A DNA stretch of 64,000 bases from Arthrobacter sp. EpRS71 (GCF_001512285.1 NZ_LNUV01000003.1:99540-163539); one strand, 5' to 3'; counted from the stretch's first letter, positions 28,417-38,699 are shown. Notes: a model not told the origin generated them from the letters alone. Made by a program: numbers and translations.

Positions 28417-29794
28417 GAACAGTCAGTCCAAGAACGAGCAAACACCCGCCCAGCCCGCGGAAGACCAGCCCGCGGAGGACCTGTCCGCGGAGGACCAGTC
28501 CACAGCGGACCTCCGCGCGGCTGATGTCTCACTGGATACCGCAGGCGGCATGCTGGAGCCCTCCATCGTGCCGGTGTCTTCCCAAAGCGGAGGCTCAGGA
28601 CCGCAGTCGAGCAGCCTCGTCCGCCGGATTGTGATGGGTAACGGCTTTGTCTCCGTCCTTGCCGTCATTGTTGCCCTCTTCCTGGGTGGGCTGCTGATCG
28701 CCAGCACGGACGCCCAGGTCGCCAAAACCGCAGGCTATCTCTTTGCCAGGCCCACGGACTTCCTGAGTGCGTTGTGGGCAGCCATGACCGAGAGCTATGT
28801 TGCGCTTTTCCAGGGGTCGATCTTCAACCCGCGGCAGGGATTGCAGCCTTTGCTGGAGACCATGACGGTGGCTACACCCCTTATTTGCGCCGGGTTGGGT
28901 GTTGCGCTGGCTTTCCGCGCCGGCCTGTTCAACATCGGCGCCCAGGGCCAGATCATCATCAGCGCCACGCTCGCCGCCTACGTGGGGTTCGCCTGGCATC
29001 TGCCGTTCGGCCTGCACTTGCTGGTGGTCATCATCATGGGCGTTCTGGGCGGTGCTTTCTGGGGTGCCATTGTGGGCATCCTCAAAGCACGGACCGGCGC
29101 GCATGAGGTCATTGTGACCATCATGCTGAACTATGTGGCCTTGTTCCTGCTGGACTTCCTGCTGAACACTGCGGCGTTCCGGCGTCCGGGGGACAGCAGC
29201 CCCATTTCGCCTCGCCTCGACGAATCGGCAACGTTCCCCGTCCTCATCCCCGGATCGCGGCTCCACGTGGGCTTCCTGGTGGCGATAGCACTGACGTACG
29301 GCGTGTGGTGGCTGTTGAACCGCTCCACCATCGGCTTCGAGTTCCGCGCCGTTGGTGCGAACCCCGTGGCGGCACGTACCGCGGGTGTCAAGGTTTCCCG
29401 CGCCACCATCCTGGTGATGGCCATGGCCGGTGCCCTTGCCGCGTTTGGTGGTATTGCCCAGGTGGCCGGTACGGAGAAGGTATTGACTGGCGGCGTCGCG
29501 GCCCAGATCGGCTTCGATGCCATCACTGTTGCCCTGCTGGGACGCAGTACACCGTGGGGGACGTTCTTTGCAGGCCTGCTGTTCGGAGCTTTCCGTGCAG
29601 GTGCAGTTCAGATGCAGATCCAGACGGGAACGCCCATCGACATCGTGCTGGTGGTGCAGTCACTGATCGTCCTTTTCATCGCAGCACCGCCGCTCATCAA
29701 GTCGATCTTCCGGCTTGAGCCCAAGAAGAAGAACAAGACACCAAAAGCGGCTCCCAAGGCTGCCCTGGTCAACGCCTCCGGAGGTGCCAAATGA
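28409..29794 (+). CDS. Nucleoside ABC transporter permease (YufP-like)
   Basis: A 461-aa membrane protein of the BPD_transp_2 family. It has an unusually long, acidic, repetitive N-terminal tail (EDQPAEDLSAEDQSTADL near residues 17-36) before the first helix near 75, then about nine hydrophobic segments. GAHEVIVTIMLNYVALFLLDF and NPVAARTAGVKVSRATIL are the family's coupling-loop stretches. A Lys-rich C-terminus follows. It pairs with the next gene as the membrane channel. Confidence 0.9.
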   Translation: MTENSQSKNEQTPAQPAEDQPAEDLSAEDQSTADLRAADVSLDTAGGMLEPSIVPVSSQSGGSGPQSSSLVRRIVMGNGFVSVLAVIVALFLGGLLIASTDAQVAKTAGYLFARPTDFLSALWAAMTESYVALFQGSIFNPRQGLQPLLETMTVATPLICAGLGVALAFRAGLFNIGAQGQIIISATLAAYVGFAWHLPFGLHLLVVIIMGVLGGAFWGAIVGILKARTGAHEVIVTIMLNYVALFLLDFLLNTAAFRRPGDSSPISPRLDESATFPVLIPGSRLHVGFLVAIALTYGVWWLLNRSTIGFEFRAVGANPVAARTAGVKVSRATILVMAMAGALAAFGGIAQVAGTEKVLTGGVAAQIGFDAITVALLGRSTPWGTFFAGLLFGAFRAGAVQMQIQTGTPIDIVLVVQSLIVLFIAAPPLIKSIFRLEPKKKNKTPKAAPKAALVNASGGAK

Positions 29795-31080
29795 GCGCGA
29801 CAACCACCGCTCCCAAGCCGGGTTCAACGGCCCTGCCGGCGTTCCGGCCTTCCATGAAAGTGCCGCTCTCGCTCGGAATCCTGGCACTCGTGGCCTTGGT
29901 CTTCTTCGGCTTCCTTGGCCCGGACCAGACGGCCGAGATGAAGATCAGCGATGCCGGTGACGCCGTTGCTGTCCCCGCACTGATGATTCCGGGGCAGGTG
30001 GGCGGTGTGGTGTTCGGCATTCTGCTCCTGGCCATGGCCGCTTATTCCATCTATCTCTGGACGCAGGGTGAGCGGTCACCCAAGTGGCTGCCTATCGCCT
30101 TCGCCGTGGTGTTCGTGTTTGCCTTGCTGGTGTGGATCGTCGCAGGCGCCCGCCAACCTTCCATCTCGTTGGCCGGCCTCGTTGCCGGTTCAGTAACGCT
30201 GGCGGTGCCTTTGGTTTTCGGTTCCCTCTCAGGCGTGCTCTGTGAACGTGTGGGCGTGGTGAACATCGCCATTGAAGGCCAACTCCTTGGCGGTGCTTTC
30301 ACGGCTGCACTGGTAGCCACCATGACGGGCAGCCCTTACATCGGCCTGATCGCGGCGGCTGCTGCCGGTGCCGCGGTGTCCATGGTCCTCGCGGTCTTCA
30401 GCATCAAGTACCTGGTCAACCAGATCATTGTGGGCGTTGTCCTCAACGTGCTGGTGTCCGGTATCACGGGCTTCCTGTACGGCACGTTGATGGTCCCCAA
30501 CAAGGAGCAGTTCAACACCCCGGGACGGCTGGACATCCTGCCGATCCCGCTGCTTTCGGATATCCCCATCATTGGCCCGATCCTGTTCGAGCAGTCCATT
30601 GCCGGCTACCTCATGTACATTGCCGTTGCCGTGGTGTGGTTCGGCTTGTTCAAGACCCGCTGGGGCCTGCGCGTCCGGGCCGTCGGCGAGCACCCGCAGG
30701 CTGCTGACACCCTGGGTATCAACGTCAACGCCACACGCTTCTGGAATGTCACCTTGGGTGGTGCCATTGCCGGCATCGGTGGTGCCGTGTTCACCCTGGT
30801 GACCATTGACACGTTCACCAAGGACATTTCCGGTGGCCGAGGCTTCATTGCCTTGGCGGCTTTGATCTTTGGCCGCTGGAATCCCATCGGCGCCTTCCTG
30901 GCGTCGCTGCTGTTCGGCTTCGCCTACAACCTGCAGTCGATCATTGGCATCATCGGTACCCCGGTCCCGAGCCAGTTCATGGCCATGCTGCCGTATTTGG
31001 TGACCATCTTCGCCGTCGCCGGTTTGGTGGGTAAGTCCCGGCCACCGGCCGCAAGCGGCATACCGTACGTGAAGGGTTGA
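29791..31080 (+). CDS. Nucleoside ABC transporter permease (YufQ-like)
   Basis: A 429-aa BPD_transp_2 permease, second half of the nucleoside channel. About ten hydrophobic segments; GVVNIAIEGQLLGGAFTAAL near residue 155 and GEHPQAADTLGINVNATRFW near 302 are family motifs. The ATG overlaps the preceding stop as ATGA. The first four helices are additional to the core domain, which matches YufQ-type proteins. Confidence 0.9.
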   Translation: MSATTTAPKPGSTALPAFRPSMKVPLSLGILALVALVFFGFLGPDQTAEMKISDAGDAVAVPALMIPGQVGGVVFGILLLAMAAYSIYLWTQGERSPKWLPIAFAVVFVFALLVWIVAGARQPSISLAGLVAGSVTLAVPLVFGSLSGVLCERVGVVNIAIEGQLLGGAFTAALVATMTGSPYIGLIAAAAAGAAVSMVLAVFSIKYLVNQIIVGVVLNVLVSGITGFLYGTLMVPNKEQFNTPGRLDILPIPLLSDIPIIGPILFEQSIAGYLMYIAVAVVWFGLFKTRWGLRVRAVGEHPQAADTLGINVNATRFWNVTLGGAIAGIGGAVFTLVTIDTFTKDISGGRGFIALAALIFGRWNPIGAFLASLLFGFAYNLQSIIGIIGTPVPSQFMAMLPYLVTIFAVAGLVGKSRPPAASGIPYVKG

Positions 31081-31082
31081 CC

Positions 31083-31487
31083 ATGCCCGCGAATGACGTC
31101 GATTGGCGGGCACTGGAAGAGGCGGCAAAGCAGGCCATGCAGAATGCCTACGCGCCGTATTCGAAGTTCCCGGTGGGGGCTGCGGCCCTCACCGAGGACG
31201 GCCGGATTGTGAGCGGCTGCAACGTGGAGAACGCCAGTTACGGGCTGACTCTCTGCGCCGAATGCGCGCTGGTTGGCCAGCTTCACATGACGGGCGGCGG
31301 CAGGATCGCGGCGTTCTATTGTGTGGATGGCCAAGGCAACATCCTCATGCCGTGCGGGAGGTGCCGTCAGTTGCTCTATGAATTCAGGGCACCCGGAATG
31401 CAGCTCATGACAACTCAGGGAATCAAATCCATGGACCAGGTACTGCCTGACGCCTTTGGTCCCGAACATCTGGAGGAAACCACGTGA
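31083..31487 (+). CDS. cdd: Cytidine deaminase
   Basis: Converts cytidine and deoxycytidine to uridine and deoxyuridine, the first step for pyrimidine nucleosides brought in by the upstream transporter. The 134-aa homotetrameric-type enzyme has the zinc motif CAE (C58, catalytic E60) in YGLTLCAECA and PCGRCRQ with C91 and C94. ATG 31083 has AAGGG six bases upstream; a TTG six bases earlier also overlaps the permease stop. Confidence 0.96.
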   Translation: MPANDVDWRALEEAAKQAMQNAYAPYSKFPVGAAALTEDGRIVSGCNVENASYGLTLCAECALVGQLHMTGGGRIAAFYCVDGQGNILMPCGRCRQLLYEFRAPGMQLMTTQGIKSMDQVLPDAFGPEHLEETT

Positions 31488-32794
31488 CCAGCACCGAAGC
31501 GTTCGACGCCGTCCAGATCATTTCCATCAAACGGGACAAGGGCACGCTCACTCCAGAGCAGATCGACTGGACCATCGACGCGTACACCCGTGGCGTGATC
31601 GCCGAGGAACAGATGGCGGCACTGAACATGGCCATCCTGCTTAACGGCATGGACCGTGGTGAGATTTCGCGGTGGACTTCCGCCATGATCGCCTCGGGCG
31701 AGCGGATGGACTTTTCGTCCCTGACAACGCCCGACGGCGGCCGGAAGGCTACCAGCGACAAACACTCCACCGGTGGGGTGGGGGATAAGATCACGCTGCC
31801 GCTGGCCCCGCTGGTGGCCGTGTTCGGCGTCGCGGTTCCGCAGCTCTCAGGCCGCGGGCTGGGCCACACGGGCGGCACCTTGGACAAGCTTGAGGCGATT
31901 CCGGGTTGGCGCGCCAATCTGAGCAACGACGAAATCATGGCTCAACTGCAGGATGTGGGTGCTGTGATTTGTGCGGCAGGTTCGGGGCTGGCGCCTGCGG
32001 ACAAGAAGCTCTATGCCTTGCGTGATGTCACCGGAACTGTTGAAGCCATCCCGCTCATTGCTTCCTCGATCATGAGCAAGAAGATCGCTGAAGGAACGGG
32101 TTCCTTGGTCCTGGACGTGAAGGTAGGCTCCGGCGCTTTCATGAAAGATGAAGCACGGGCCCGCGAGCTTGCCGAGACCATGGTGGCCCTGGGCAAGGAC
32201 GCCGGTGTGCACACCGTCGCCCTGATCACGGATATGTCCACGCCGTTGGGATTGACGGCCGGAAACGCGATCGAAGTTGAGGAGTCCGTGGAGGTCCTTG
32301 CCGGCGGCGGTCCGGAAGACGTGGTCGAGTTGACCGTCCGCCTGGCCGAGGAGATGCTGGCCGGCGCCGGCATCCACGACGCCGATCCCGCGGCAGCCCT
32401 GCGGGACGGACGTGCCATGGACGTCTGGAACCGGATGATCGAAGCACAGGGTGGAGACCCGCGTGCTGCGCTTCCGGTGGCCAAGGAGTCCGAGGTTCTC
32501 TACGCTCCGGCAGACGGTGTCCTGGTGGAGCTTGATGCGCTTTCTGTTGGTGTTGCCGCCTGGCGCCTCGGAGCCGGCCGTGCCCGCAAGGAGGATCAGG
32601 TTCAGGCCGGGGCAGGCGTCCGCATGCACGCCAAGCCCGGAGCGTTGGTCCGGGCCGGGGAGCCGCTCATGACGCTCCTGACGGACACCCCGGAGAAGTT
32701 TGAACGGGCCAAGGAAGCGCTCCAGAATGCCGTGGTGATCGCGCCTGAGGGTTCACGCCCGGCGCATCAGCTCATCATCGACCGCATCGCCTAG
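31484..32794 (+). CDS. deoA: Thymidine phosphorylase
   Basis: Phosphorolyses thymidine (and deoxyuridine) to base plus deoxyribose-1-phosphate. The 436-aa protein shows SDKHSTGGVGDKITLPLAP near residue 90, the phosphorylase signature SGRGLGHTGGTLDKLEAIPG near 122 and the C-terminal VRMHAKPGALVRAGEPL pyrimidine-phosphorylase domain. The GTG start has GGAGG seven bases upstream and overlaps the cdd stop as GTGA. It cannot be cleanly separated from pyrimidine-nucleoside phosphorylase (Pdp) by sequence alone. Confidence 0.93.
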   Translation: MTSTEAFDAVQIISIKRDKGTLTPEQIDWTIDAYTRGVIAEEQMAALNMAILLNGMDRGEISRWTSAMIASGERMDFSSLTTPDGGRKATSDKHSTGGVGDKITLPLAPLVAVFGVAVPQLSGRGLGHTGGTLDKLEAIPGWRANLSNDEIMAQLQDVGAVICAAGSGLAPADKKLYALRDVTGTVEAIPLIASSIMSKKIAEGTGSLVLDVKVGSGAFMKDEARARELAETMVALGKDAGVHTVALITDMSTPLGLTAGNAIEVEESVEVLAGGGPEDVVELTVRLAEEMLAGAGIHDADPAAALRDGRAMDVWNRMIEAQGGDPRAALPVAKESEVLYAPADGVLVELDALSVGVAAWRLGAGRARKEDQVQAGAGVRMHAKPGALVRAGEPLMTLLTDTPEKFERAKEALQNAVVIAPEGSRPAHQLIIDRIA

Positions 32795-32800
32795 GCTTAA

Positions 32801-32836
32801 GTGTTCCGGGCCGTTCGCCAAGGACGGCCCGGAACA
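32801..32836 (+). terminator. Hairpin after deoA
   Basis: Perfect arms GTGTTCCGGGCCGT (32801-32814) and ACGGCCCGGAACAC (32823-32836), no T-run. It probably ends or attenuates the transporter-cdd-deoA message. Confidence 0.7.
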
Positions 32837-32882
32837 CCAGTCATCCGGCGCCTGTGGGGGAGCCGGCTACCGTAAGGAAACC

Positions 32883-33533
32883 GTGCAGGGCATCAACGAT
32901 TTCATCCTCGCCGCAGCGGGGCAGCCATGGGTGTTGTTCCTGGTGTTGGCCTGCTGCGTGATAGATGGCTTCTTCCCGCCCATCCCCAGCGAGTCCGTGG
33001 TGGTGGGCCTGAGCGCTGTTTCAGGAAGCAGTGGTGCGCCCAACGTGTGGCTGCTGGGCTTGATGGCGGCCCTGGGGGCATTCTCCGGGGACAACATCGC
33101 GTATATCATCGGCCGGCGCATCGGCATCCAGCGCTGGCGTTGGATGCGCACGCAGCGGATGCAGGGCGCCTTCCGTTGGGCCGGCAAGGAACTTCGACGG
33201 CGCTCGGCCTCGCTGATCATGGTGGCCCGCTTCATTCCCATTGGCAGGGTGGCCGTCAACCTGACAGCCGGTGCCACGCACTTCCACCACCGGCGCTTCG
33301 TTGCCCTCACCGCCATGTCCGCCGTCCTGTGGGCCACGTATTCGGTGATCCTTGGCTACTTCTTTGGCGTCTGGTTCGAGGACAACCATCTCCTGGGCGC
33401 CGTCATCGCGATCGTGGTAGCTGTGATCCTGGGGATCATCATTGACCGGATCATCAGCAAAGTCCGTGGATCCGTGCCCTTGGACGGCAAGAACATTCCT
33501 GAGGAAGACGCCCCGACTCCACCCACGGTATGA
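32883..33533 (+). CDS. DedA family membrane protein (first of two)
   Basis: A 216-aa member of the DedA/SNARE-associated (VTT) family, thought to be proton-coupled lipid scramblases or flippases. It has the signature FIPIGRVAVNLTAGATH near residue 116 with the conserved Arg, GDNIAYIIGRRIG near 69, and several hydrophobic segments. GTG 32883 is the start. It is followed by a paralogue with the same topology; why both lie inside a nucleoside-salvage block is unclear. Confidence 0.88.
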   Translation: MQGINDFILAAAGQPWVLFLVLACCVIDGFFPPIPSESVVVGLSAVSGSSGAPNVWLLGLMAALGAFSGDNIAYIIGRRIGIQRWRWMRTQRMQGAFRWAGKELRRRSASLIMVARFIPIGRVAVNLTAGATHFHHRRFVALTAMSAVLWATYSVILGYFFGVWFEDNHLLGAVIAIVVAVILGIIIDRIISKVRGSVPLDGKNIPEEDAPTPPTV

Positions 33534-33613
33534 CGCTTCCAGCGCAGGAAGATCAGCCCGGCGGTTGACGACGGCACCTTATCAGCACCTATAGCGTTAA
33601 GCGTGTGATCCCT

Positions 33614-33644
33614 TGGCTGGGACGTAGCGAACGACGTCCCGGCC
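33614..33644. other. Hairpin in the dedA-dedA gap
   Basis: GGCTGGGACGT (33615-33625) pairs with ACGTCCCGGCC (33634-33644) apart from one G-T position around an 8-base loop. It lies in the 174-base gap between the two dedA genes. Probably a terminator-like or RNA-stabilising stem; there is no T-run. Confidence 0.45.
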
Positions 33645-33707
33645 GTGGGACACTAGAGCGACTTCGGTCACATCGTCAAGTCATATTCGTCTAGGAGCTA
33701 CCGTCGC

Positions 33708-34403
33708 GTGGAGTTTTTGAACCAAATGCTCGAGCATGCAGCCGGGCAGCCCTGGATATACCCGGTCCTGCTGGTCTTCTTCTTCATTGACGGATTTGCC
33801 ACCATCCTTCCCAGCGAAACAGCCATTGTTGGCCTCTCGGCGCTGTCCCTTCACAGCGGAGAACCCAACCTCTGGATTCTGGGAGGCACCGCACTGGTGG
33901 GCGCCATGGCCGGAGACAATATGGCGTACATGCTGGGCCGGAAAATCGGCCTCACCCGCTGGAAGTGGATGCGCAGGCCCAAGGTCCAAAAGATGTTTGC
34001 CTGGGCGCAGTATGAGCTGGATAAGCGCGGCGCGGTCCTCATTTTTACGGCCCGGTACATTCCGTGGGGCCGCGTAGCGGTGAACTACGTGGCCGGACAA
34101 ACGGGGTTCCGCCACCGGACCTTCTTCTGGTTGGACGCCTTCGCGTGCATCACCTGGGTGGGATACTCCATCGGTATTGGCTTGCTCGCGGGCCAGTGGG
34201 TGCACCACAACCCGCTCCTGGGCGTCGGAATTGCCGTGGCGTTCGCGGTGGTTCTTGGCATCGTGGTGGACCACGCCCTTCGCTGGTGGCACAAGTACCT
34301 TGAAAAGAAGGACCTGGCCCGCGAAGAGGCTGCGGCCAAGGAAGTACCCGCGGCCAAGGAAGTACCCGCAGCGGAGCCCTCGGACGCTAGTCTTGGTACG
34401 TGA
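33708..34403 (+). CDS. DedA family membrane protein (second of two)
   Basis: A 231-aa paralogue of the preceding protein: YIPWGRVAVNYVAGQTGFRHR near residue 110 carries the family Arg, and GDNMAYMLGRKIG is near 67. The charged tail after the last helix contains a tandem six-residue repeat AAKEVPA encoded by an 18-base direct repeat (34331-34366), absent from the first DedA. GTG 33708 has AGGAGCT ten bases upstream. The stop overlaps the start of add as GTGA, so the two are translationally coupled. Confidence 0.88.
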   Translation: MEFLNQMLEHAAGQPWIYPVLLVFFFIDGFATILPSETAIVGLSALSLHSGEPNLWILGGTALVGAMAGDNMAYMLGRKIGLTRWKWMRRPKVQKMFAWAQYELDKRGAVLIFTARYIPWGRVAVNYVAGQTGFRHRTFFWLDAFACITWVGYSIGIGLLAGQWVHHNPLLGVGIAVAFAVVLGIVVDHALRWWHKYLEKKDLAREEAAAKEVPAAKEVPAAEPSDASLGT

Positions 34404-35542
34404 CTGAGCCCATTCTTGACGCTGCCCCTGCCCTTGACTTCGATTTGAAGAGCCTGCCCAAGGTTTCCCTCCACGACCACCTGGACGGAGGACTCCGCCC
34501 GGCCACCATCATCGAGCTGGCCGAGGCCGCCGGCCACACACTGCCCTCCACTGATCCTGTGGCGCTGGGCGAATGGTTCCGCGAATCCGCCGACTCCGGT
34601 TCGCTGGTCCGCTACCTCGAAACGTTCGACCATACCGTCGCCGTCATGCAGACCAAGGAAGGCCTGTTCAGGGTCGCCAAGGAATTCGTGGAAGACCTGG
34701 CCGAGGACGGCGTCGTCTACGGCGAAGTCCGCTGGGCTCCCGAACAGCATCTGCAGCAGGGCCTGACCCTGGACGAGGTTGTTGAAGCAGTCCAGACGGG
34801 CCTTGAAGCCGGTATGGAGTCCGCTGAAGAACGTGGCCAGCAGATCCAGGTGGGGCAGCTCATCACTGCCATGCGGCACGCCGACCGCGGTCAGGAAATC
34901 GCCGAGCTCGCCGTCCGCCACCGCGCCAACGGCGCCGTTGGCTTCGATATCGCCGGGGCCGAAGACGGCTTCCTGCCCTCCCGCTTCAAGGATGCTTTCA
35001 CCTACTTGGCCGAGAATAACTTCCCGGCGACGGTCCACGCCGGTGAAGCCGCCGGCCTGGAGAGCATCCAGTCCGCTTTGGTGGATGGGCGCGCCCTGCG
35101 CCTGGGCCACGGCGTGCGCATCGCCGAGGACATCTCGGTGGAGTTCGAGGACAACTCCGACGACGACGGCGAGGACACCGTCGGCATGGTGACCATCGGC
35201 AGCGTGGCGGCCTGGGTCCGCGACCGTGGAATCGCCCTGGAAATCTGCCCGTCGTCCAACCTCCAGACCGGTGCAATTTCCGGCTTTGGCGACGGCATCG
35301 AAAGCCACCCGGTGGACATGCTCTTCCAACTCGGCTTCAACGTCACCATCAACACGGACAACCGCCTCATGAGTGGTGTCACCCTGACGGACGAGTTCGA
35401 GCTCCTGGTGGAAACCTTCGACTACGACCCCGATGATCTGCTGGAACTGACACTCAACGCCGCCGAGGCAGCCTTCCTGCCGCTGGATGAGCGCGAAGCC
35501 TTGGTTGAGTACATCAACGATGCCTACGCCAACCTCGGCTAA
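34400..35542 (+). CDS. add: Adenosine deaminase
   Basis: Zinc hydrolase turning adenosine into inosine for purine salvage. The 380-aa protein has the first metal ligands in VSLHDHLDGGLRP near residue 24, the catalytic-region VHAGEAAG near 213, LGHGVRI near 234 and INTDN near 317. GTG 34400 overlaps the DedA stop. Its 3' end overlaps the mazG start by about 20 bases. Together with cdd, deoA and the transporter it completes a purine and pyrimidine nucleoside-use block. Confidence 0.94.
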   Translation: MTEPILDAAPALDFDLKSLPKVSLHDHLDGGLRPATIIELAEAAGHTLPSTDPVALGEWFRESADSGSLVRYLETFDHTVAVMQTKEGLFRVAKEFVEDLAEDGVVYGEVRWAPEQHLQQGLTLDEVVEAVQTGLEAGMESAEERGQQIQVGQLITAMRHADRGQEIAELAVRHRANGAVGFDIAGAEDGFLPSRFKDAFTYLAENNFPATVHAGEAAGLESIQSALVDGRALRLGHGVRIAEDISVEFEDNSDDDGEDTVGMVTIGSVAAWVRDRGIALEICPSSNLQTGAISGFGDGIESHPVDMLFQLGFNVTINTDNRLMSGVTLTDEFELLVETFDYDPDDLLELTLNAAEAAFLPLDEREALVEYINDAYANLG

Positions 35543-36326
35543 CGATCCCGGCCTGAACGAGATCACGGAGCTGCTGGGTGGGCCCACGGCAGCAGGGGTC
35601 CCTGACCGAGCTTGCGAGGTTGGGGAGCTGCTGGGTGGGCCCACGGCAGCAGGGGTCCCTGACCGAGCTTGCGAGGTTGGGGAGCTGCTGGGGACTATCG
35701 CGGCCCTGCGCGAGCACTGCCCTTGGATGGGTGCGCTGACGCACGAGTCGCTGGTGGAATACCTGATCGAGGAAGCCTACGAAGTGGTGGACTCGATCGA
35801 GGCCGGCGCAGTTGACGATGAACTCCGCGGCGAGCTGGGAGATGTGCTGCTTCAAGTAGTGCTTCACGCCCGGCTCGCCGAGGAGCGCGGCAGCTTTGAT
35901 TTCGCTGCGGTGGCCCGGGGCATCAACGCCAAGATGATCCGACGCAACCAGCATGTCTTCAAGGCGGACGGTTCCCTGCAGGAGAGTTTCCCGGCCAGCG
36001 TCGAGGAAATCATCATCAAGTGGGACGCTGCCAAACGCGCGGAGAAGCCGGAGCGCTCGGATCCTTTTGGAGGCATTGCGCCGCACCTTCCTGCGTTGGC
36101 GGCGGCACAGAAGTCCTTGGACAGGGCAGCCCGCGCAGGCCTGGACGTGGAAGCAGCAGGCGGGCAGGCCGCCGTCGGGATCGCTGCTGTACCAGCCTCG
36201 GAAGAGGAGCTTGGTGAGCTGTTGCTCGCCGTCGTCGCCGGTGCCCGGGAGCAAGGACTCGACGCCGAACGGGCCCTCCGTGCCGCGGTTCGATCGTTTC
36301 AGAATGGTGCCGCCCGGCCTTCATGA
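35520..36326 (+). CDS. mazG: MazG-type nucleoside triphosphate pyrophosphohydrolase
   Basis: Hydrolyses NTPs to NMP and PPi, cleaning the pool and limiting mutagenic nucleotides. A single MazG domain is present, with the metal-binding EEAYEVVDSI near residue 86 and ELRGELGDVLLQVVLHARLA near 103. Upstream of the domain the 268-aa protein carries a 19-residue stretch beginning ELLGGPTAAGVP repeated twice in tandem (35568-35681), encoded by identical 57-bp units and followed by a partial third ELLG. This insert is not part of the MazG fold and looks recent. ATG 35520 is the likely start, inside the end of add; an in-frame start at 35487 is possible. Confidence 0.87.
   Translation: MPTPTSANDPGLNEITELLGGPTAAGVPDRACEVGELLGGPTAAGVPDRACEVGELLGTIAALREHCPWMGALTHESLVEYLIEEAYEVVDSIEAGAVDDELRGELGDVLLQVVLHARLAEERGSFDFAAVARGINAKMIRRNQHVFKADGSLQESFPASVEEIIIKWDAAKRAEKPERSDPFGGIAPHLPALAAAQKSLDRAARAGLDVEAAGGQAAVGIAAVPASEEELGELLLAVVAGAREQGLDAERALRAAVRSFQNGAARPS
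35568..35691. repeat. 57-bp tandem repeat inside mazG, two copies plus a partial
   Basis: Units start at 35568, 35625 and (partial, 10 bases) 35682, and the two full copies are identical. Each unit holds two potential hairpins: CTGCTG-GTGGG/CCCAC-CAGCAG (first copy 35571-35595) and CCC-ACC/GGT-GGG around GAGCTTGCGA (first copy 35600-35624). Being 57 bp, the unit keeps frame. Confidence 0.95.
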
Positions 36327-36373
36327 CGTGAGGGCTTGGAATTTGTTCCGTAACCTGAGCCACTCTGGACTAG

Positions 36374-37723
<1,350 letters not shown>

Positions 37724-37732
37724 CCTTCAGCG

Positions 37733-37785
37733 AAAACAGCTAACCGGTGGCTATGGTGGAAAGACCATGGCCGCCGGTTCTGTTT
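37733..37785 (+). terminator. Terminator after eno with duplicated 3' flank
   Basis: A long stem from AAAACAG (37733) to CTGTTT (37785), with G-U pairs and a 2-base bulge. The tail CCGGTTCTGTTTAAC is repeated directly at 37791-37805, so part of the return arm is duplicated. Confidence 0.85.
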
Positions 37786-37871
37786 AACTCCGGTTCTGTT
37801 TAACGCGGGCCAGGTTGGAAACAGCAAGCGCAGCAAACCGCCAGGCAAGCACCGGGCATTACAGGAGTGTC

Positions 37872-38642
37872 ATGGCCACCCGTCGTCCAAAGGTACCCAG
37901 GGCCGACGCCCTTGGCAGCCAGCCCAGTGGCAGCCGTCCCTCCAGGGGCAGCCGCCCGCCCGGTGGTTCCGGTGAGGGCGCAATCTCCCAGGGCGCTGCC
38001 GGCAAGGGATCCGACGGTGCTGAGGTCATCAAGGCCGAGTTCGGCGGCGAGCGTGCACCGTCAAAGACGTCGACGTCGACGCCGGTGGGCGGCAAAGCGG
38101 CAGCCACCAGCAAAACTTCAAGCGGCGGAAAGAAGGCCGCAGGCAGGAAACCTGCGGGGATTTCCTACAAAGTCGCGGACACTAAAGCTCCGGACAAGGG
38201 CCAGGGTTCCGGGAAACCCGGCACTTCCAAGGATGACCGCGACCTCGACCCCGTACCGGCGAAAGCGTTCTCCGGCAGGATGCTTGCCCTGGCTGTGGTG
38301 ATGATTGCCATCACTATTCTGCTGGCCCCCACGGTGAAGATCTTCCTGGAGAAACGAGCCGAAATTTCCGCGCTGGAAGCAGAAATTGCCGGGAGGAAAG
38401 CCGAGCAAACAGAGCTGAACAAGCAGATTTCCCGGTGGCAGGACCCCAACTACGTGAAACAGCAGGCCCGTGACCGCATTAACATGGTTATGCCGGGTGA
38501 AACAGGTTACTGGGTGTTTGGGGGAGAAGAAGCCGCCGGCACACCAGGCGGCCGCACCGGCTCCGGATCGTCGGCCAACCCGGAGAATCTGCCTTGGGTG
38601 GATGCTCTCTGGGAGTCAATCAGACGATCGGCAACTGACTAG
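37872..38642 (+). CDS. FtsB/DivIC-like septum formation initiator
   Basis: A 256-aa single-pass membrane protein of the divisome FtsL/FtsB/DivIC group. About 130 disordered, Gly/Ser/Lys-rich cytosolic residues precede one transmembrane helix (MLALAVVMIAITILLAPTV, near 140) and an extracytoplasmic coiled coil (EKRAEISALEAEIAGRKAEQ), then the QDPNYVKQQARDRINMVMPGE motif typical of FtsB/DivIC. ATG 37872 has AGGAG seven bases upstream. The long N-terminal tail is an actinobacterial trait. Confidence 0.9.
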   Translation: MATRRPKVPRADALGSQPSGSRPSRGSRPPGGSGEGAISQGAAGKGSDGAEVIKAEFGGERAPSKTSTSTPVGGKAAATSKTSSGGKKAAGRKPAGISYKVADTKAPDKGQGSGKPGTSKDDRDLDPVPAKAFSGRMLALAVVMIAITILLAPTVKIFLEKRAEISALEAEIAGRKAEQTELNKQISRWQDPNYVKQQARDRINMVMPGETGYWVFGGEEAAGTPGGRTGSGSSANPENLPWVDALWESIRRSATD

Positions 38643-38699
38643 ACGCGGTGCCCGCCGCCGTCGTGTCCGCATGGGACGTGACAAAAAGGGGCAGGAAGG

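Noticed and set aside
34085..35644. 519-codon minus-strand frame opposite add and mazG
   Set aside because: Antisense to Add and MazG motifs; it also translates the mazG repeat in a frame with no family match.
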